64,000 bases of DNA, from contig CM046453.1 in assembly GCA_025506515.1 (NCBI GenBank), forward strand, positions 28,137,882 through 28,201,881, given 5' to 3'. Below, one piece after another: positions 33,396 to 46,358 of this stretch. Every line of letters begins with the position of its first letter. Position 1 is the first letter of the stretch. A program made the translations under genes and the position numbers. Under the pieces are notes generated by a model. The model did not search any database and was not told the DNA's origin. It saw only the letters and a program-made list of their open reading frames with translations. The DNA comes from Flaveria trinervia (taxonomy: Eukaryota; Streptophyta; Magnoliopsida; Asterales; Asteraceae).

Positions 33396-36300
33396 TATCA
33401 CACCCGGGCCCAGGGAGGTGGAACGTCACAGACTGGCTTAATATGACAGTGGAAACAAACCATAATATGAGCACAACAAGGAAAGGAAATACATGGCATT
33501 ACATCAAATAAATGCCTCGGGTTACAAAAGTTAACCCATTAAAAGATACATAGTTCAAATACCCAATGTATTCAAAACATTTAATTGTTTAGCAAACATC
33601 CAAGAAAAGTCATTTCTTAAAATTAAAGCCAATGTAATGCCATCAAGGTCTCGGTTCTAAGTCCTCTACTTGAAGTCCTTTAGGTCTTCAAGTTATCCAT
33701 GCTAGATACCTCAAACATGCTCAAAAGAAAATTTGGGTCAACATAATGTTGGTGAGTTCAGTGTTTAAAGTTCAAAAAAGTAGGAGGTTTTTCAAGACTG
33801 CACTTTAAAAGAATTAGTTCACTTTTATTATCAACATGATATTATAGCGGTTGTGGAGGTCACAATCAACCCTGCACTCAGCCCCGACTAGCCTCTTCAA
33901 GAGTAAAGTGTCGTCGGTTAACATTAGAGGATAGCTGAGCCTCATATAGGTGCACCCTACCTGCTGAGGGGTACACCATAGTGTCATACAAGTACCTGTT
34001 ACATGCCGCAACGATACCGCATGATCTCAGTGTGGTCCCCTTCCCTAGGAAGGCACTGTGCGTGGGGGATACCCCAAGTAGATCTACCCATATAGACAAG
34101 CGGTTCACCAAGAATTAATGATTATGAAAAAGTATAAACAAGGCAGGTTCAATTAATCCACAACATTCAAGCATCATAAGTTATAACACATAAAGATTAA
34201 TAGTCAAAACAATCACATGTTCCATCCCCAAAACATTTAAAAGGGAAAAAGGGGAAACACTAAACTCACCTTAGGTGTTTAAGCAAAATGAAACTTCATG
34301 TGCCGGGAATGTCTCCAGTCTAGCACCCTAACATGAATTTAGTAAGTGATAAGCTACTGCTCTAAACTTATTTATGGTGCAACAAGTGTGTCAAAGGATT
34401 AGTTGTCGGGTTTGGCTTTGATTCGATTAGGGTTTGCGTAAAAAGTTTCCTTTTATGGAAAGTCAAGGTTTTTCATTTAATCAAGGATTTTAACACCATT
34501 TAGTTAAGAATATAGGGTAATTAAGTTTTTTGAGTGATTATAAGTCTCGTAAGATTGGTTATGAAGTTTGGCAAAATTTTACAGTTTAACCCCTCAAGTT
34601 TCAAAATGACAGTTTCTACCTCAAGTTTGATTTCTTGTATAAAATGACATTTATGACCAAAAATCAGGTTTTTAAAGTTAAATTGACTTAATATTAAGTA
34701 AGTGTACACAAATTTTTAGATAATGGGTTCGGTTTAAAACCTATGTGTTTAACGTTCCCGGTTACGGTGAAACCGAAGAGTTTTAACGGTAAAACAAAGG
34801 TCTCCATAAATCGGTGACTTAGACCAGTAGGTAACACCTTAAGACATTTTTATAAGTTTCTATTCCTTTTAATCACAAAATTTTGCCTTTAAAGGTTGAA
34901 AGACCCGTTTTACGTGTTTAACCCGTTAAATCGCGTTTTTAACCGAATTTGACCATTAAAAAACTCGTTTGACCAACTTTTCTTTATAAGTTATTTTCTC
35001 ACTTAATCTTCTTGAATATCATGGTTTTTTTAATTTTTAACCTTATACTCATTTTTCTTAGTTTTCTCAAAAACATCATTCGGTTGGTACCCGTTTCACT
35101 TAAAAATCCATTTAAATTACCTTTTACTACTAAACTTTCCCATTGACTACAGAACCCTTTTATTAATCATTTGATTCTAGAATAATTTTTAAGATGGTTA
35201 ACATCCATGCTTTATTATTTTACCATTGTTTTACCATGTTTCGGTTCCCAAAAGTGACTATAAGGGGGGGGGGTCATCACAACATGTCCTTTATTCCAGA
35301 GACTAAACATTGTTAACACTATTAATATTCATCAAAGCATACTGAAATTTCAGTCCCAATACGTGGCCTAGTTGTTCAACACATCCATAGACTTCAAATA
35401 TGTCGAAAATGTGATAACCGAGCATAACACATGTGTAAATCATCTTAACTTGAGCTTAAACATTACCAACACTTTATTTAGCTTTATAAACAGATTATTA
35501 AGGTGTCCCAAGGTCGTTCATGAGCAGGTTATGAGTCTTGGTTGAGAGGGTTTTTCAAACAAATGTTTAAAGGGTGTTGTTACATGTAGAAAGAAGGATT
35601 TTCAAGGTGTAATCCATGTAATAACCATAGGTTCGAGTTATGTAACCTTTTGTAACTTTTAAAACAGATTCTTGGGAGTCGATTAAGCCATTAACATGCA
35701 GGTTACAAGTTTGGTTTACAAGAGTTGAAACATTCATAAGTTAAATGATGCAAAACACCCAAAAAGAGGGTTTTCATGGTGGAAATCGGTTTCCACCTCA
35801 AGAATGACTATCATATCATGTGATTTACCTTCAAGAACGTTGGGAACTCCTTAAGAACAAAGTGATGGTGAGAAGTTTCTGCTACAACTAGAAAAAGCAA
35901 GGTTTTTACGTGAAACATGAAGAAAACATGAGAAATGTCCAAAACCAACAACATGGAGCTTACACTTGATGTAACTCACGGTTTGGAAGGTGTTGATGGT
36001 CGTGGATGGCTAGAAACTACTTGGACTTGGCTGTAGAACCTCGAACAAAGGCTGGAAAAGTCGGACAAAGTGCAGGTGTGTGTCCAACACTCGCGAATGT
36101 GGCCACCTTCTTGCGGTTTGAGTTTGGCCGATGCTTGCTTGGTGTTATGGTTCACGGTTTTGGAGCTGGAGTAGAGAGAGAGAGGATTTGAGAGAGTTTG
36201 AGTGTGTGTGTAATCTCAGCTGAGAATTCGAACAAAGAGAGGAGAGGGGAGGATTGAGAGAGGGTTGCATGAAATGGGATTGGAGAGTGAAGTGGTGGTG

Positions 36301-36803
36301 TTTTAGTGGAGAAGGGAAGTGTGGATTGGGGAAGGTGGGGGTGGCTGAGATGCTCTCCAATGGGCAATTCTCCTTTAATTTTAATTGTTAAATAATAATG
36401 TGTATTATTAATTTGTAGTATTGGGTAGTATTTTAGGGGGTAAGGTTTAGTTAATTGTTAAGTGTTATGATTGCACATGCATGTCTCTTAGCAAAAATTA
36501 CAAGTGTGTTTGTATACACAAATTTTAATTGTTTTCACTAATAAATCGGTTTCAATTAGGGTTTTTAAATTCTAGCTAGGGTAGCTAATTAAAATTCCCG
36601 GGCACTAAGTTCTAATTGGTAGAGACTCAATTTGACTAAATAGTCACAAAAATCACATAGAATCATAAAAATGGAACAAATAGCAATAGATGACACTAAA
36701 ATCACCAATAGGGTTAGATTGTTTCTATTAATGGCATTTATAAGACGGATAGTGATGCAAGTAGATTAGGGTTAGAATTACAACCTAGAGGTCGGTTGTT
36801 ACA
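33396..36803 (-). repeat. Gypsy-2 3' LTR (3408 bp)
   Basis: Plus-strand ends are TATCACACCC (G-to-A at base 2 relative to the other LTR) and GGTTGTTACA. Content: AT-rich with no convincing gene; the small open frames at 36006-36367 are low-complexity LTR sequence, present in both LTRs. It includes a poly-G run near 35265-35272 and a pyrimidine-rich minus-strand block at 36170-36290 that resembles a transcript leader. Confidence 0.92.
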
Positions 36804-36814
36804 TTCTCCCACGG
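36804..36814 (-). other. Polypurine tract of Gypsy-2
   Basis: Minus strand CCGTGGGAGAA abuts the 3' LTR start TGTAACAACC. Confidence 0.75.
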
Positions 36815-36838
36815 TTTAGGAAATTTCGTCCCGGAATT

Positions 36839-38250
36839 TTATTTTCGATTGGAGTCTGAACGGGTGGGTTTGAAGAGGTGTGGGTAATTCTTCCTCATTT
36901 CATCTTCACGTTCCCAAGTTAATTCAGGTCCTCTTCTAGAGTTCCATCTAACCTTAACCTTGGGTATGCGGCTACACCTTAGCCTTTGGACAAGCTTATT
37001 GGTGATTTCCAACGGTTCCTCAATGATATTTAGTTTACTATCGATTTGGGCTTCCTTCAAGGGTATCACTAGGCTCTCGTCAGCCAGGCAATTCTTGAGG
37101 TTAGACACATGGAAAGTGTCATGAATGTAGCTTATCTCCTCAGGTAGTTTCAATCGGTATGCTACTAGACCGACCCTTGTTATGATATCGAACGCTCCAA
37201 TGTACCTCAGGCTCAACTTGCCCTTTTTACCAAATCTGATCGCACCTTTCCATGGTGCCACTTTTAACATCACCTTATTCAATCTGGAACTCCAAGGGCT
37301 TCCGCCTTCTATTTGCATACTTCTCTGACGGTCCCTTGCAATTCTCAATCGCTCTTTTATTTTGAAGATTTTGTCACTGGTTTCCATCATGATGTCGGGT
37401 CCTACTACTTGGTTGTCACCAACCTCGTTCCAACTCAGGGGATACCGACATTTTCTACCATATAGAGCTTCATAGGGAGCTGCTTTGATGCTCGCGTGAT
37501 AACTATTGTTGTAGGAAAATTCCACCAAGGGAAGGTGAGTGTCCCAACTTCCGCCAAAGTCGATCATGCAGGCTCTCAACATGTCCTCTAGGGTTTGGAT
37601 TGTACGCTCGCTTTGACCATCAGTTTGGGGATGGTACGCGGTGCTCAAGTCGAGTCGAGTCCCTAGCGCTTGCTGGAGTGACCTCCAGAATCGTGAGGTG
37701 AAACGACTATCTCGATCGAAAATGATTAATAATGGGACTCCATGTCTCGACTCTATTTCATTAATGTATAATCGGGCCAATTTGGTCAAGTCGTAGTCCA
37801 CTCGGATGGGTAGGAAATGTGCCGACTTGGTTAGTCTATCCACGATGACCCAAATAGCATCGTGGCCACGAGGTGTTCTCGGTAGTTTTTTGTGACGAAG
37901 TCCATGGTGATATTATCCCATTTCCACTCAGGGATCTCTGGGTGTTGTAATGTTCTGGATGGTTTCTGGTGTTCGGCCTTGACCATTGAACAGGTCAAGC
38001 ATTTTCCGACATAGGTGGCCATGGATTGCTTTAGCCCGGGCCACCAAAATAGGGATTTTAGGTCTTGGTACCTTGTTGCTACCTGGGTGACAGAGTACTT
38101 GGTTTTGTGAGCCTCGTCCAAGACGATCTCTCTAAGTCCCCCATGCCTGGGTACCCACGTCTTACCTTCACATTTGTAGACGTTATCGCTTCCCAGCACA
38201 AGATGTTTCTCCATTCCTGTCAACATCTCCTCGGACAAATTTTCCTCCTT
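36839..38250 (-). pseudogene. Gypsy-2 integrase with C-terminal chromodomain
   Basis: The zinc-binding part lies at 38140-37960 (HKTKYS...CLTCSMVKAEHQKP). The core has Asp in ITMDFV (about 37900), Asp in IFDRDSRFTSRFW (about 37725-37690) and Glu in GQSERTIQTL (about 37610-37580). A frameshift at 37831-37843 separates the first part from the rest. The GPF/Y-like module is GAFDIITRVG...YRL. The last 60 residues (PLEITNKLVQRLRCSRIPKVKVRW...ELTWEREDEMRKNYPHLF) form a chromodomain of the chromovirus type, which is thought to steer insertion to heterochromatin. It stops at 36839 right before the PPT. Confidence 0.9.
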
Positions 38251-39990
38251 CAAGGCCTCTTTCTTGCTTCTCTTATGCTGGTGAGGAGACTGGAGTAGAC
38301 ACTCATCCTTAGTGCACAAACTCGTAGGGGTTGTTCTCTTTCCTTTCGGCTCAAGGCATCTGCTACTACATTCGCCTTCCCATGATGGTACCGAATATCG
38401 CACTCAGAATCGCTTAGTAGCTCTACCCATCTTCTTTGACGCATATTTAACATCTTCTGTTCAAGGCTGTGCTGCAAGCTCTTGTGATCGGTGTATATGA
38501 CACATTTGGTACCATATAAGTAGTGTCTCCACATCTTGAGTGCAAAGACCACGTCACCCAGTTCAAGATCATGGGTAGTATACTTCTGTTCGTGCTCATT
38601 GAGAAGTCAAGATGCGTAGGCGATGACTTTGTCTCGTTGCATTAGCACGCACCCTAACCCTTGTTGCGAGACGTCACAGTAGACGAAAAAATCCTCTACG
38701 CCTTTCGGAAAAGCAAGGATGGGCGCACTACACAACCTTTCTTTGAGCAGCTCAAAGGCTTCGTGTTGTTCTTTTCCCCTATGTACTCCACGTTCTTCCT
38801 TGTCAAGGATGTCATCGGCTGCACGATTCGTGAAAAGTCCTTTATGAATCTTCGGTAGTAATCGGCCAATCCAAGGAATTGCCTGATCTCGGTGGGAGTC
38901 TCAAGAACTTTCCAGTTCTTAACGGCCTCAATTTTGGAGGGGTCTACTTGGATTCTGTCTTCGTTTACTATGTGCCCTAGGAACTGAATCTCACGCATCC
39001 AGAATTCGCATTTGGAGAACTTCACGTATAGCTGCTCATTCTTTAGTAGTTCAAGGATCAGCCTTCGGTGTTTCTCGTGTTCATCCTTGCTTCGAGAGTA
39101 GATTAGGATATCATCGATAAACACGATTACGAATTTGTCTAGATATGGGCCGCAGACTCGGTTCATGAGATCCATGAACACTGCGGGTGCATTGATTAGT
39201 CGGAAGGGCATCACCAGGTATTCGTAATGCCCTTATCTAGTTCGGAAGGCTGTCTTGGGTACATCTTCATCCCTTATCTTTAGTTGATGATACCCAGACC
39301 TTAAGTCTATTTTGGAAAAATAGCTCGCTCCTTGGAGTTGATCGAATAGATCGTCAATCCTCAGAAGTGGGTAACGGTTTTTCACGGTGAGCTTGTTCAA
39401 ATCTCGATAGTCTATGCACATTTGTAGGGTCCCGTCCTTCTTTTTCACAAATAACACGGGAACACCCCACGGAGAAACACTCGGTCGAATGAAACCCTTA
39501 TCTAAGAGTTCCTGAATTTGAACTATCAGTTCTTTCATCTCAGGTGGGGCGAGTCGATATGGCACCTTGGCCACTGGGGCCGCACCAGGAACTAATTCAA
39601 TTTGGAATTCAACTTGTCTCGGTGGAGGGAGTCCGGACAATTCGTCGGGGAATACTTCCGGGTAATCAGACACTATTAATATTTCCTCAATCTTCTTCTC
39701 TTCCTTAGGGCTCATTACATAGACAATGTAGGCCGTACGTCCTTTATTGAGACATTTGGTTGCCTTCAGGTGGGACATCATAGGGCATAACGTGCCACTA
39801 TTATCCCTGTAAATCATAAGAATTTTATTGTCGGCTAAGGGTATTCTTAAGAGTCGCGCATCGCATACGATTTCAACCTTATTTTTGGCCAACCAATCCA
39901 TTCCTACTACTATATCAAATCCTCCTAGGGTTATCGGCATCAAATCTATTTTAAACAAATTACCCCTTAATTCAATGGTGCAACCTTTGA
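38250..39990 (-). pseudogene. Gypsy-2 reverse transcriptase and RNase H
   Basis: RT begins near 39700 (EVFPDELSGLPPPRQVEF), with VKKKDGTLQMCIDYRDLNKLTVKN, then SKIDLRSGYHQLKI. A TAG at 39230-39232 sits between KTAFRTR and GHYEYLVMPF. The catalytic FIDD is at 39110-39121 (VIVFIDDILIYS). After the QFLGLADYYRRFI block the frame shifts several times (38780-38560). RNase H resumes with the segment YTDHKSLQHSL (about 38490-38450) and ADALSRKE near 38345. The catalytic Asp pair is intact, but the stop and shifts make the polyprotein nonfunctional. Confidence 0.9.
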
Positions 39991-40270
39991 TTATTTCATT
40001 AGTTTCTATATTTTTCCGTCAGCTAATTTACGGTGTAAGCATCAGTTAAGGTATGAGTATCTAGTTCAATCAAAGGTCTAAAGGTGGTAGAAATGAAGCT
40101 ACCCGTTGCACCAGTATCGAATAAGACAGTAGCAGGATGGTTATTTACGAGGAACGTACCATTGACCACGTCAGGCTCTTTCTTGGCTAGCTTGGGGTCC
40201 ATCACAAAGGCTCTCCCTCTTGGTTTGTTGGCTTAATGTCCTTGTCTCTCGCTAGCTTCGGGCATGTGTT
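39991..40270 (-). pseudogene. Gypsy-2 aspartic protease
   Basis: NGTFLVNNHPATVLFDTGATGSFIS places catalytic Asp-Thr-Gly at 40107-40118. The frame stops at 40023 and resumes shifted at 39958 (LGGFDIVVGMDWLAKNKVEI), the usual C-terminal protease block of chromoviruses. Confidence 0.85.
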
Positions 40271-41482
40271 CTCCTGTGCCCCGGATCCCCGCATTCATAG
40301 CACTGCTTCCACGGCTCATACTTACAGTCCTTGATTAGGTGCCCAGGTTTCTTGCACCTAAAACAGGGAATTGGGTTACATTCCCTTGGTGATGTAGCTT
40401 GCACTTGTTACAAAATGGATTGATGCCCAGATACAACTTCCTGATTTCCCTCCACGATCATCACGCCTCAAATTTTCATCGGGCCTCTTGCTTGAGCTAC
40501 TACTCCCCTGTCAAACCTCTTGGTATCAAACCACCACTTCTTCTCATCAACTTGCTTCTTTCCATCTTCAATCCATCCCCGCTCGGTCCAGCCTGCCCTA
40601 ACCGAGTCATCGGTTATGCTACCGGTGAAATCAACCGCATCTTGCAAGGTCATAGGCTTCGATGATCGGATCATGCCCCTAACTCTAGGGTGTAGGCCCC
40701 AGATGAAGCGCGCTATCCCTTTCGACTCGGGGTTCACCAGGTGTGGCACTAGTCGGGATAGAGCAAGAAACCTGTTGATGTACACCCTGTAATTCGGACC
40801 CTTCATCTCTAGGCTTAGGAATTCAGCCTCGAGCTTCTCTAATTGGTTGATTGGGCAGTACTTGTTGGTTATCAACTCCCTAAACTCAGACCATCTCATG
40901 CGGCCTGCAGCATTTCTTCCTCGAGGTAGGATTATGGTTTTCCACCATTCAAGTGCCGGGCCCTTCAGAGACTGGGAGGCAAACCTTACCATGTGCTCAA
41001 TTTTGCACTCGTGATATCCAGTACCACTTCCATCTCATCTAGCCACCTTAGTGATTCAATGGCACCCTCAGTTCCACGAAAATCTCTCGGTTTGCATGCC
41101 ATAAAAGTTTTGTAGGAACACCCGTCCTCAGTTCTTCCATATCATCGTCGGCTTCTTCTCTTGGTCTAGGCCCACCACTACGGGTTTCAAGTTCTCGATC
41201 TGCGTTAATTTGAGCGATGATCGTTGGGATGGCGTTGGCTATTTGCTGAGCCACTAAGTTCGCAATCCTTTCGTCATCATTCACACCTCTAGGTGCACCT
41301 CGTGCTGATCTTGGTGGAGTGGGTGGCGGAGGTTGGTCGCCATGGTGTCCCCTAGTACGTTGAGCTTGGCGTCCCCCTCTTCCGGTTCCTCCGGCCCTGA
41401 CACCGCCTCCACGATTAGCTGCGGTCCTTCCACCACGGGCTCTTGTCATCGGCGGCATTCTGGTTTCAATATTAACAACCAT
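40271..41482 (-). pseudogene. Gypsy-2 gag with zinc knuckles
   Basis: ATG 41482 or 41458 (MPPMTRARGGR) opens a Gly/Arg/Pro-rich N terminus, then the segment RIANLVAQQIANAIPTIIAQI. Stops near 41048-41000 interrupt it. The retrotrans_gag core resumes at 40992 (SLKGPALEWWKTI, then WSEFRELITNKYCP and LEAEFLSLEMKGPNYRVYINRF). The knuckle CFRCKKPGHLIKDC lies at 40324-40365 (CX2CX4HX4C intact) and a second partial one (CYECGDPGH) follows nearer 40280. Gag would assemble the particle and bind the genomic RNA. Confidence 0.88.
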
Positions 41483-41927
41483 TTAGTATCTTAATATTTT
41501 AGCATCAGATATTACCATACAATGCTATCTCTATAATTCACATATTTCAACTCAAAATATCTTTCATTCCTAATGAGCGATGCCTATGTACGTGTAATAT
41601 TAGATATAAATAAAAATATCTTGATGCTCGCATGCATCAAGAAGATAGCTATATTATCACTAGTACCTGTGACTATCAATTGAAATATGCCATCGCATAT
41701 TTCCCTGCATAAAATGGTTAGTTTATAACAGAGATTAATTCAAGCAAAACCATAAATAGTTCCAATCACACACATAATTAAAGTCCACTGTCTGCATAGC
41801 ATAGTACCAAGTAGTATCACAAATAACAAGTTGGAAGGTGCTTACACCCCGATAATAATAATAAGTTTAGTCTCATGAAATAGAAATACTAATAATGCTT
41901 CTCCACCCATGCTCACTTCCTCCAAGG

Positions 41928-42602
41928 TCACTTGAACCACCCGGTTTTCTCCCTTCGCCTCTCCTCTTCGATCCTTTGGACGCCTTGAGTAGCCATTATT
42001 GCCTGAAAGCACGAGGACTGTGAGTCCCGCGCCACCTGCTGTATTGACATCTCATGGCGCTGGAGGACCCTGATGATGTCCTCCAGCTCAGCGTCACTAG
42101 CCCGGCGGCTGGACTGTGCATAGGGATCTCCAGGTAGTATGCTCGGGCCAGCATATGAGCTGTGACAGGCAGGCACCCAATGAGTGCTATGCGTCGGGGG
42201 ATCGATCTCCTGGCGTACCGGGACCGGGCCACTAGCCGAGGGCGGAGGAGGAGGAGGAGGCATCCGAAATGACACGGATGTTCCCGGTTGAACGCTTTTG
42301 CGAGGGCGCGTAATAACCCTCGCACCTCTCCCACTATGGGGAATCGGTGTCTCGACTGGTATAGGGACCTGAGGGGAACGAGAACGGGTTCGGCTCCTCC
42401 ACATGGGTGGCGACGTATCCTCAGATGGATCTGTGTCATCCGAAGTAACCGAAACCCATCCCGGGTGATAATTCCCCATAGGTGACTCCTCATACTGCGA
42501 TGGACTCTTCGTTCTCCTCAACCTACCCACTGGGGCGGTCTCGTCAACACGGAATGCAGGCGTCTTACCTTTGTTTGCCATAAGAACCTGTCGCCTGCAC
42601 AT
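41928..42602 (-). CDS. Extra ORF between 5' LTR and gag in Gypsy-2, 224 aa
   Basis: An uninterrupted minus-strand frame sits 325 bases after the PBS and 446 bases before gag. ATG may be 42602 or the eighth residue Met at 42581 (MANKGKTPAFRVDETAPVG). The protein is Ser/Pro/Arg-rich: a phosphorylation-type start (RRTKSPSQYEESPMG), an RSRTRSRSP tract, a run of eight prolines, then a helical, coiled-coil-like C terminus (ELEDIIRVLQRHEMSIQQVARD). No known domain recognised. It has no internal stop, although gag and pol do, which is worth noting. It could be a family-specific 5' ORF or a displaced gag N terminus. Confidence 0.55.
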   Translation of the reverse strand: MCRRQVLMANKGKTPAFRVDETAPVGRLRRTKSPSQYEESPMGNYHPGWVSVTSDDTDPSEDTSPPMWRSRTRSRSPQVPIPVETPIPHSGRGARVITRPRKSVQPGTSVSFRMPPPPPPPSASGPVPVRQEIDPPTHSTHWVPACHSSYAGPSILPGDPYAQSSRRASDAELEDIIRVLQRHEMSIQQVARDSQSSCFQAIMATQGVQRIEEERRREKTGWFK

Positions 42603-42927
42603 AGTATCTCAAAAGTGGGTTGGCAAAGGCTATAATAATATAAATAGCAATAATAGTAATAATAGTGCCAAGTATTGTGGTTATATAGTTTCTAGGATTT
42701 CACCGTGAGTTTTTCAAATAATGGTTAGTCTTCATTATCTATTGTTACCGGATGAATTTTCCTAGAATTCATGCGTCCAGTAACTTCATGGTTACGTTGA
42801 TCAAGTGTAACCATCAACTTACCTAACCCACCCACTCTAGTCCATTTCATCATCAGAAGGACAGTCCTAAGGTCTCGAGTTGTAGCCTAGGGTCCACTAA
42901 GGTATTCTTGATTTCCCTACAACCTTT

Positions 42928-42939
42928 GGCTCTGATACC
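42928..42939 (-). other. Primer binding site of Gypsy-2
   Basis: Minus strand GGTATCAGAGCC lies four bases beyond the LTR; initiator tRNA-Met type. Confidence 0.75.
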
Positions 42940-42943
42940 GATG

Positions 42944-45900
42944 TGTCACACCCTGGGCCCAGGGAGGTAGGACGTCACAGACTGGCTTAATATGGCAGCG
43001 GAAACAAACCATAATAAGAGCACAACAAGGAAACGAAATACATGGCATTACATTAAATACATGGCTCGGGTTACAAAAGTTAACCCATTAAAAGATACAT
43101 AGTTCAAATACCCAACGTATTCAAAAGATTTAATTGTTTAGCAAACATCCAAGAAAAGTCATTTCTTAAAATTAAAGCCAATGTAATGCCATCAAGGTCT
43201 TGGTTCTAAGTCCTCTACTTGAAGTCCTTTAGGTCTTCAAGTTATCCATGCTAGATACTTGAAACATGCTCAAAAGAAATTTTGGGTCAACATAATGTTG
43301 GTCAGTTCAGTGTTTAAAGTTCAAAAAATAGGAGGTTTTTAAAGACTGCACTTTAAAAGAATTAGTTCACTTTTATTATCAACATGATAGTATAGCGGTT
43401 GTGGAGGTCACAATCAACCCTGCACTCAGCCCCGACTAGCCTCTTCAAGAGTAAAGTGTTGTCGGTTAACATTAGAGGATAGCTGAGCCTCATATAGGTG
43501 CCCCTACCTGCTGAGGGGTACACCATAGTATCATACAATTACCTGTTACATGCCGCAACAATCCCGCATGATCTCAGTGTGGTCCCCTTCCCTTAGAAAG
43601 GCACTGTGCATGGGGATACCCAAGTAAATCTACCCATATAGACAAGCGGTTCACCAAGAATTAATGATTGTGAAAAAGTATAAACAAGGCAGGTTCAATT
43701 AATCTACAACATTCAAGCATCATCAGTTATAACACATAAAGAATAACAGTCAAAACAATCGCATGTTCCATCCCCAAAACATTTAAAAGAGAAAAAGGGG
43801 AAACACTAAACTCACCTTAGGTGTTTAAGCAAAATGAAACTTCGCATGCCGGGAATGTCTCAAGTCTAGCACCCTAACATGAAAATAGTAAGTGATAAGC
43901 TACCGCTCTAAACTTATTTATGGTGCAACAAGTGTGTCAAAGGATTAGTTGTCGGTTCGGCTTTGATTCGATTAGGGTTTGCGTAAAAAGTTTCCTTTTA
44001 CGGAAAGTCAAGGTTTTTCATTTAATCAAGGATTTTAACCATTTATTTAAGAATATAGGGTAATTAAGTTGTTCAAGTGATTATAAGTCTCGTAAGAGCT
44101 GGTTATGAAGTTTGGCAAAATTTTACAGTTTAACCCCTCAAGTTTCAAAAGTGACAGTTTCTACCCTCAAGTTTGACTTCTTGTATAAAATGACATTTAT
44201 GAACAAAAATAAGGTTTTTAAAGTTAAAATGAATATTATTAAGTAACTATACACAAATTTTTAGATAATGGGTCGGTTTAAAACATATGTGTTTAACGTT
44301 CCCGGTTACGGTGAAACCGAAGAGTTTTCACGGTTAAAAAAAGGTCTCCATAAATCGGTGACTTAGACCAGTAGGTAACACCTTAAGACATTTTTATAAG
44401 TTTCTATTCCTTTTAATCACAAAAATTTGCCTTTAAAGGTTGAAAGACCCGTTTTTACGTTTAACCGTTAAATCGCGTTTTTAACCGAATTTGACCATTT
44501 AAAAACTCGTTTGACCAACTTTTCTAATTATAAGTTATTTTCTCACTTAATCTTCTGTAATAACATGGTTTTTATAATTTTTAACCTTATACTCATTTTT
44601 CATAGATTTTTCTCAAAAACGTCATTCAGTTGGTACCCGTTTCACTTAAAAATCTATTTAAATTACCTTTTTACCACTAAACATTCCCATTGACTCCAGA
44701 ACCCTTTTATTATCATTTTGAGCCTGGAATACTTTTTAAGATGGTTAACATCCATGCTTTATTATTTTAACATTGTTGTTTTACCATGTTTCGGTTCCCA
44801 AAAGTGACTAAAGGGGGGGGGGTCTAATCACAACATGTCCTTTATTCCAGAGATTAAACATTGTTAACACTCTTAATATTCATCAAAGCCTACTGAAATT
44901 TCAGTCCCAATACGTGGCCTAGTTGTTCAACACATCCATAGACTTCAAATATGTCGAAAATGTGATAACCGAGCATAACACATGTGTAAATCATCTTAAC
45001 TTGAGCTTAAACATTACCAACACTTTATTTAGCTTTATAAACAGATTATTAAGGTGTCCCAAGGTCGTTCATGAGCTGGTTATGAGTCTTGGTTGAGAGG
45101 GTTTTTCAAACAAATGTTTAAAAGGTGTTGTTACATGTAGAAAGAAGGATTTTCAAGGTGTAATCCATGTAATAACCATGGGTTCAAGTTATGTAACCTT
45201 TTGTAACTTTTAAAACAGGTTCTTGGGAGTCCATTAAGCCATTAACATGCAGGTTACAAGTTTGGTTTACAAGAGTTGCAACATTCATAAGTTAGATGAT
45301 GCAAAACACCCAAAAAGAGGGTTTTCATGGTGGAAATCGGTTTCCACCTCAAGAATGACTATCATATCATGTGATTTACCTTCAAGAACGTTGGGAACTC
45401 CTTAAGAACAAAGTGATTATGAGAAGTTTCTGCTACAACTAGAAAAAGCAAGGTTTTTAGGTGAAAAATGAAGAAAACATGAGAAATGTCCAAAACCAAC
45501 AACATGGAGCTTACACTTGATGTAACTCATGGTTTGGAAGATGTTGATGGTTGTGGATGGCTAGAAACTCCTTGGACTTGGCTGTAGAACCTCAAACAAA
45601 GGCTGGAAAAGTCGGACAAAGTGCATGTGTGTGTCCAAGACTCGCGAATGTGGCCACCTTCTTGCGGTTTGAGCTTGGCCGATACTTGCTTGGTGTTGTG
45701 GTTCACGGTTTTGGAGCTGGAGTAGAGAGGATTTGAGAGAGTGTGAGTGTGTGTGTGTGTGTAATTCTCAGCTGAGAATTCGAACAAAGAGAGGAGAGGG
45801 AGAGGATTGAGAGAGGGTTGCATGAAATGGGATTGGAGAGTGAGGGTGGTGGTGTTTTAGTGGAGAAGGGAAGTGTGGATTGGGGAAGGTGGGGGCGGCC

Positions 45901-46358
45901 GAGATGCTCTCCAATGGGCAATTCTCCTTTAATTTTAATTGTTAAATAATAATGTGTAGTATTAATTTATAGTATTGGGTAGTATTTTAGGTGGTAATGT
46001 TTAGTTAATTGTTAAGTGTTATGCATGCACATGCATGTCTCTTAGCCGAAAATTACAAGTGTGTTTGTATACACACATTTTAATTGTTTTCACTAATAAA
46101 TTGGTTTCAATTAGGGTTTTTAAATTCAAGCTAGGGTAGCTAATTAACATTCCCGGGCACTAAGTTCTAATTGCTAGAGACTCAATTTGACTAAATAGTC
46201 ACAAAAATCACATAGAATCATAAAAATGGAACAAATAGCAATAGATGACACTAAAATCACCAATACGGTTAGATTGTTTCTATTAATGGCATTTATAAGA
46301 CGGATAGTGATGCAAGTAGATTAGGGTTAGAATTACAACCTGGAGGTCGGTTGTTACA
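42944..46358 (-). repeat. Gypsy-2 5' LTR (3415 bp)
   Basis: Plus-strand ends are TGTCACACCCTGGG and GGTTGTTACA. It aligns along its whole length with 33396-36803. Includes the same poly-G run (44812-44821), the pyrimidine-rich minus-strand leader-like block (45730-45850) and an 18 bp palindrome. Confidence 0.92.
45763..45780. other. 18 bp perfect palindrome in Gypsy-2 5' LTR
   Basis: AATTCTCAGCTGAGAATT is self-complementary. The 3' LTR copy near 36210-36230 has lost one base in the left arm. It lies beside a GT microsatellite, in the leader-like block. Confidence 0.85.

Larger units (their letters stand above)
33396..46358 (-). mobile_element. Gypsy-2: complete Ty3/gypsy chromovirus with long LTRs, TSD TTCTC
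   Basis: The element spans 12,963 bp: 3' LTR 33396-36803, internal region 36804-42943, 5' LTR 42944-46358. TTCTC flanks it at 33391-33395 and 46359-46363. Order on the minus strand is PBS, an extra 5' ORF, gag, PR, RT, RNase H, IN and chromodomain, then PPT. Order PR-RT-RH-IN plus C-terminal chromodomain defines a chromovirus; long LTRs fit the Tekay/Del lineage. Both LTRs differ by a few percent by eye plus small indels, so insertion is not recent. Pol has stops and shifts. It sits inside the Copia-9 accessory ORF. Confidence 0.92.

Noticed and set aside
36006..36367. Short open frames in the Gypsy-2 LTRs (also 45527-45921) as host genes
   Set aside because: They are low-complexity Ser/Pro/Leu frames from a pyrimidine-rich LTR block and occur on both strands in both LTRs without a conserved protein.
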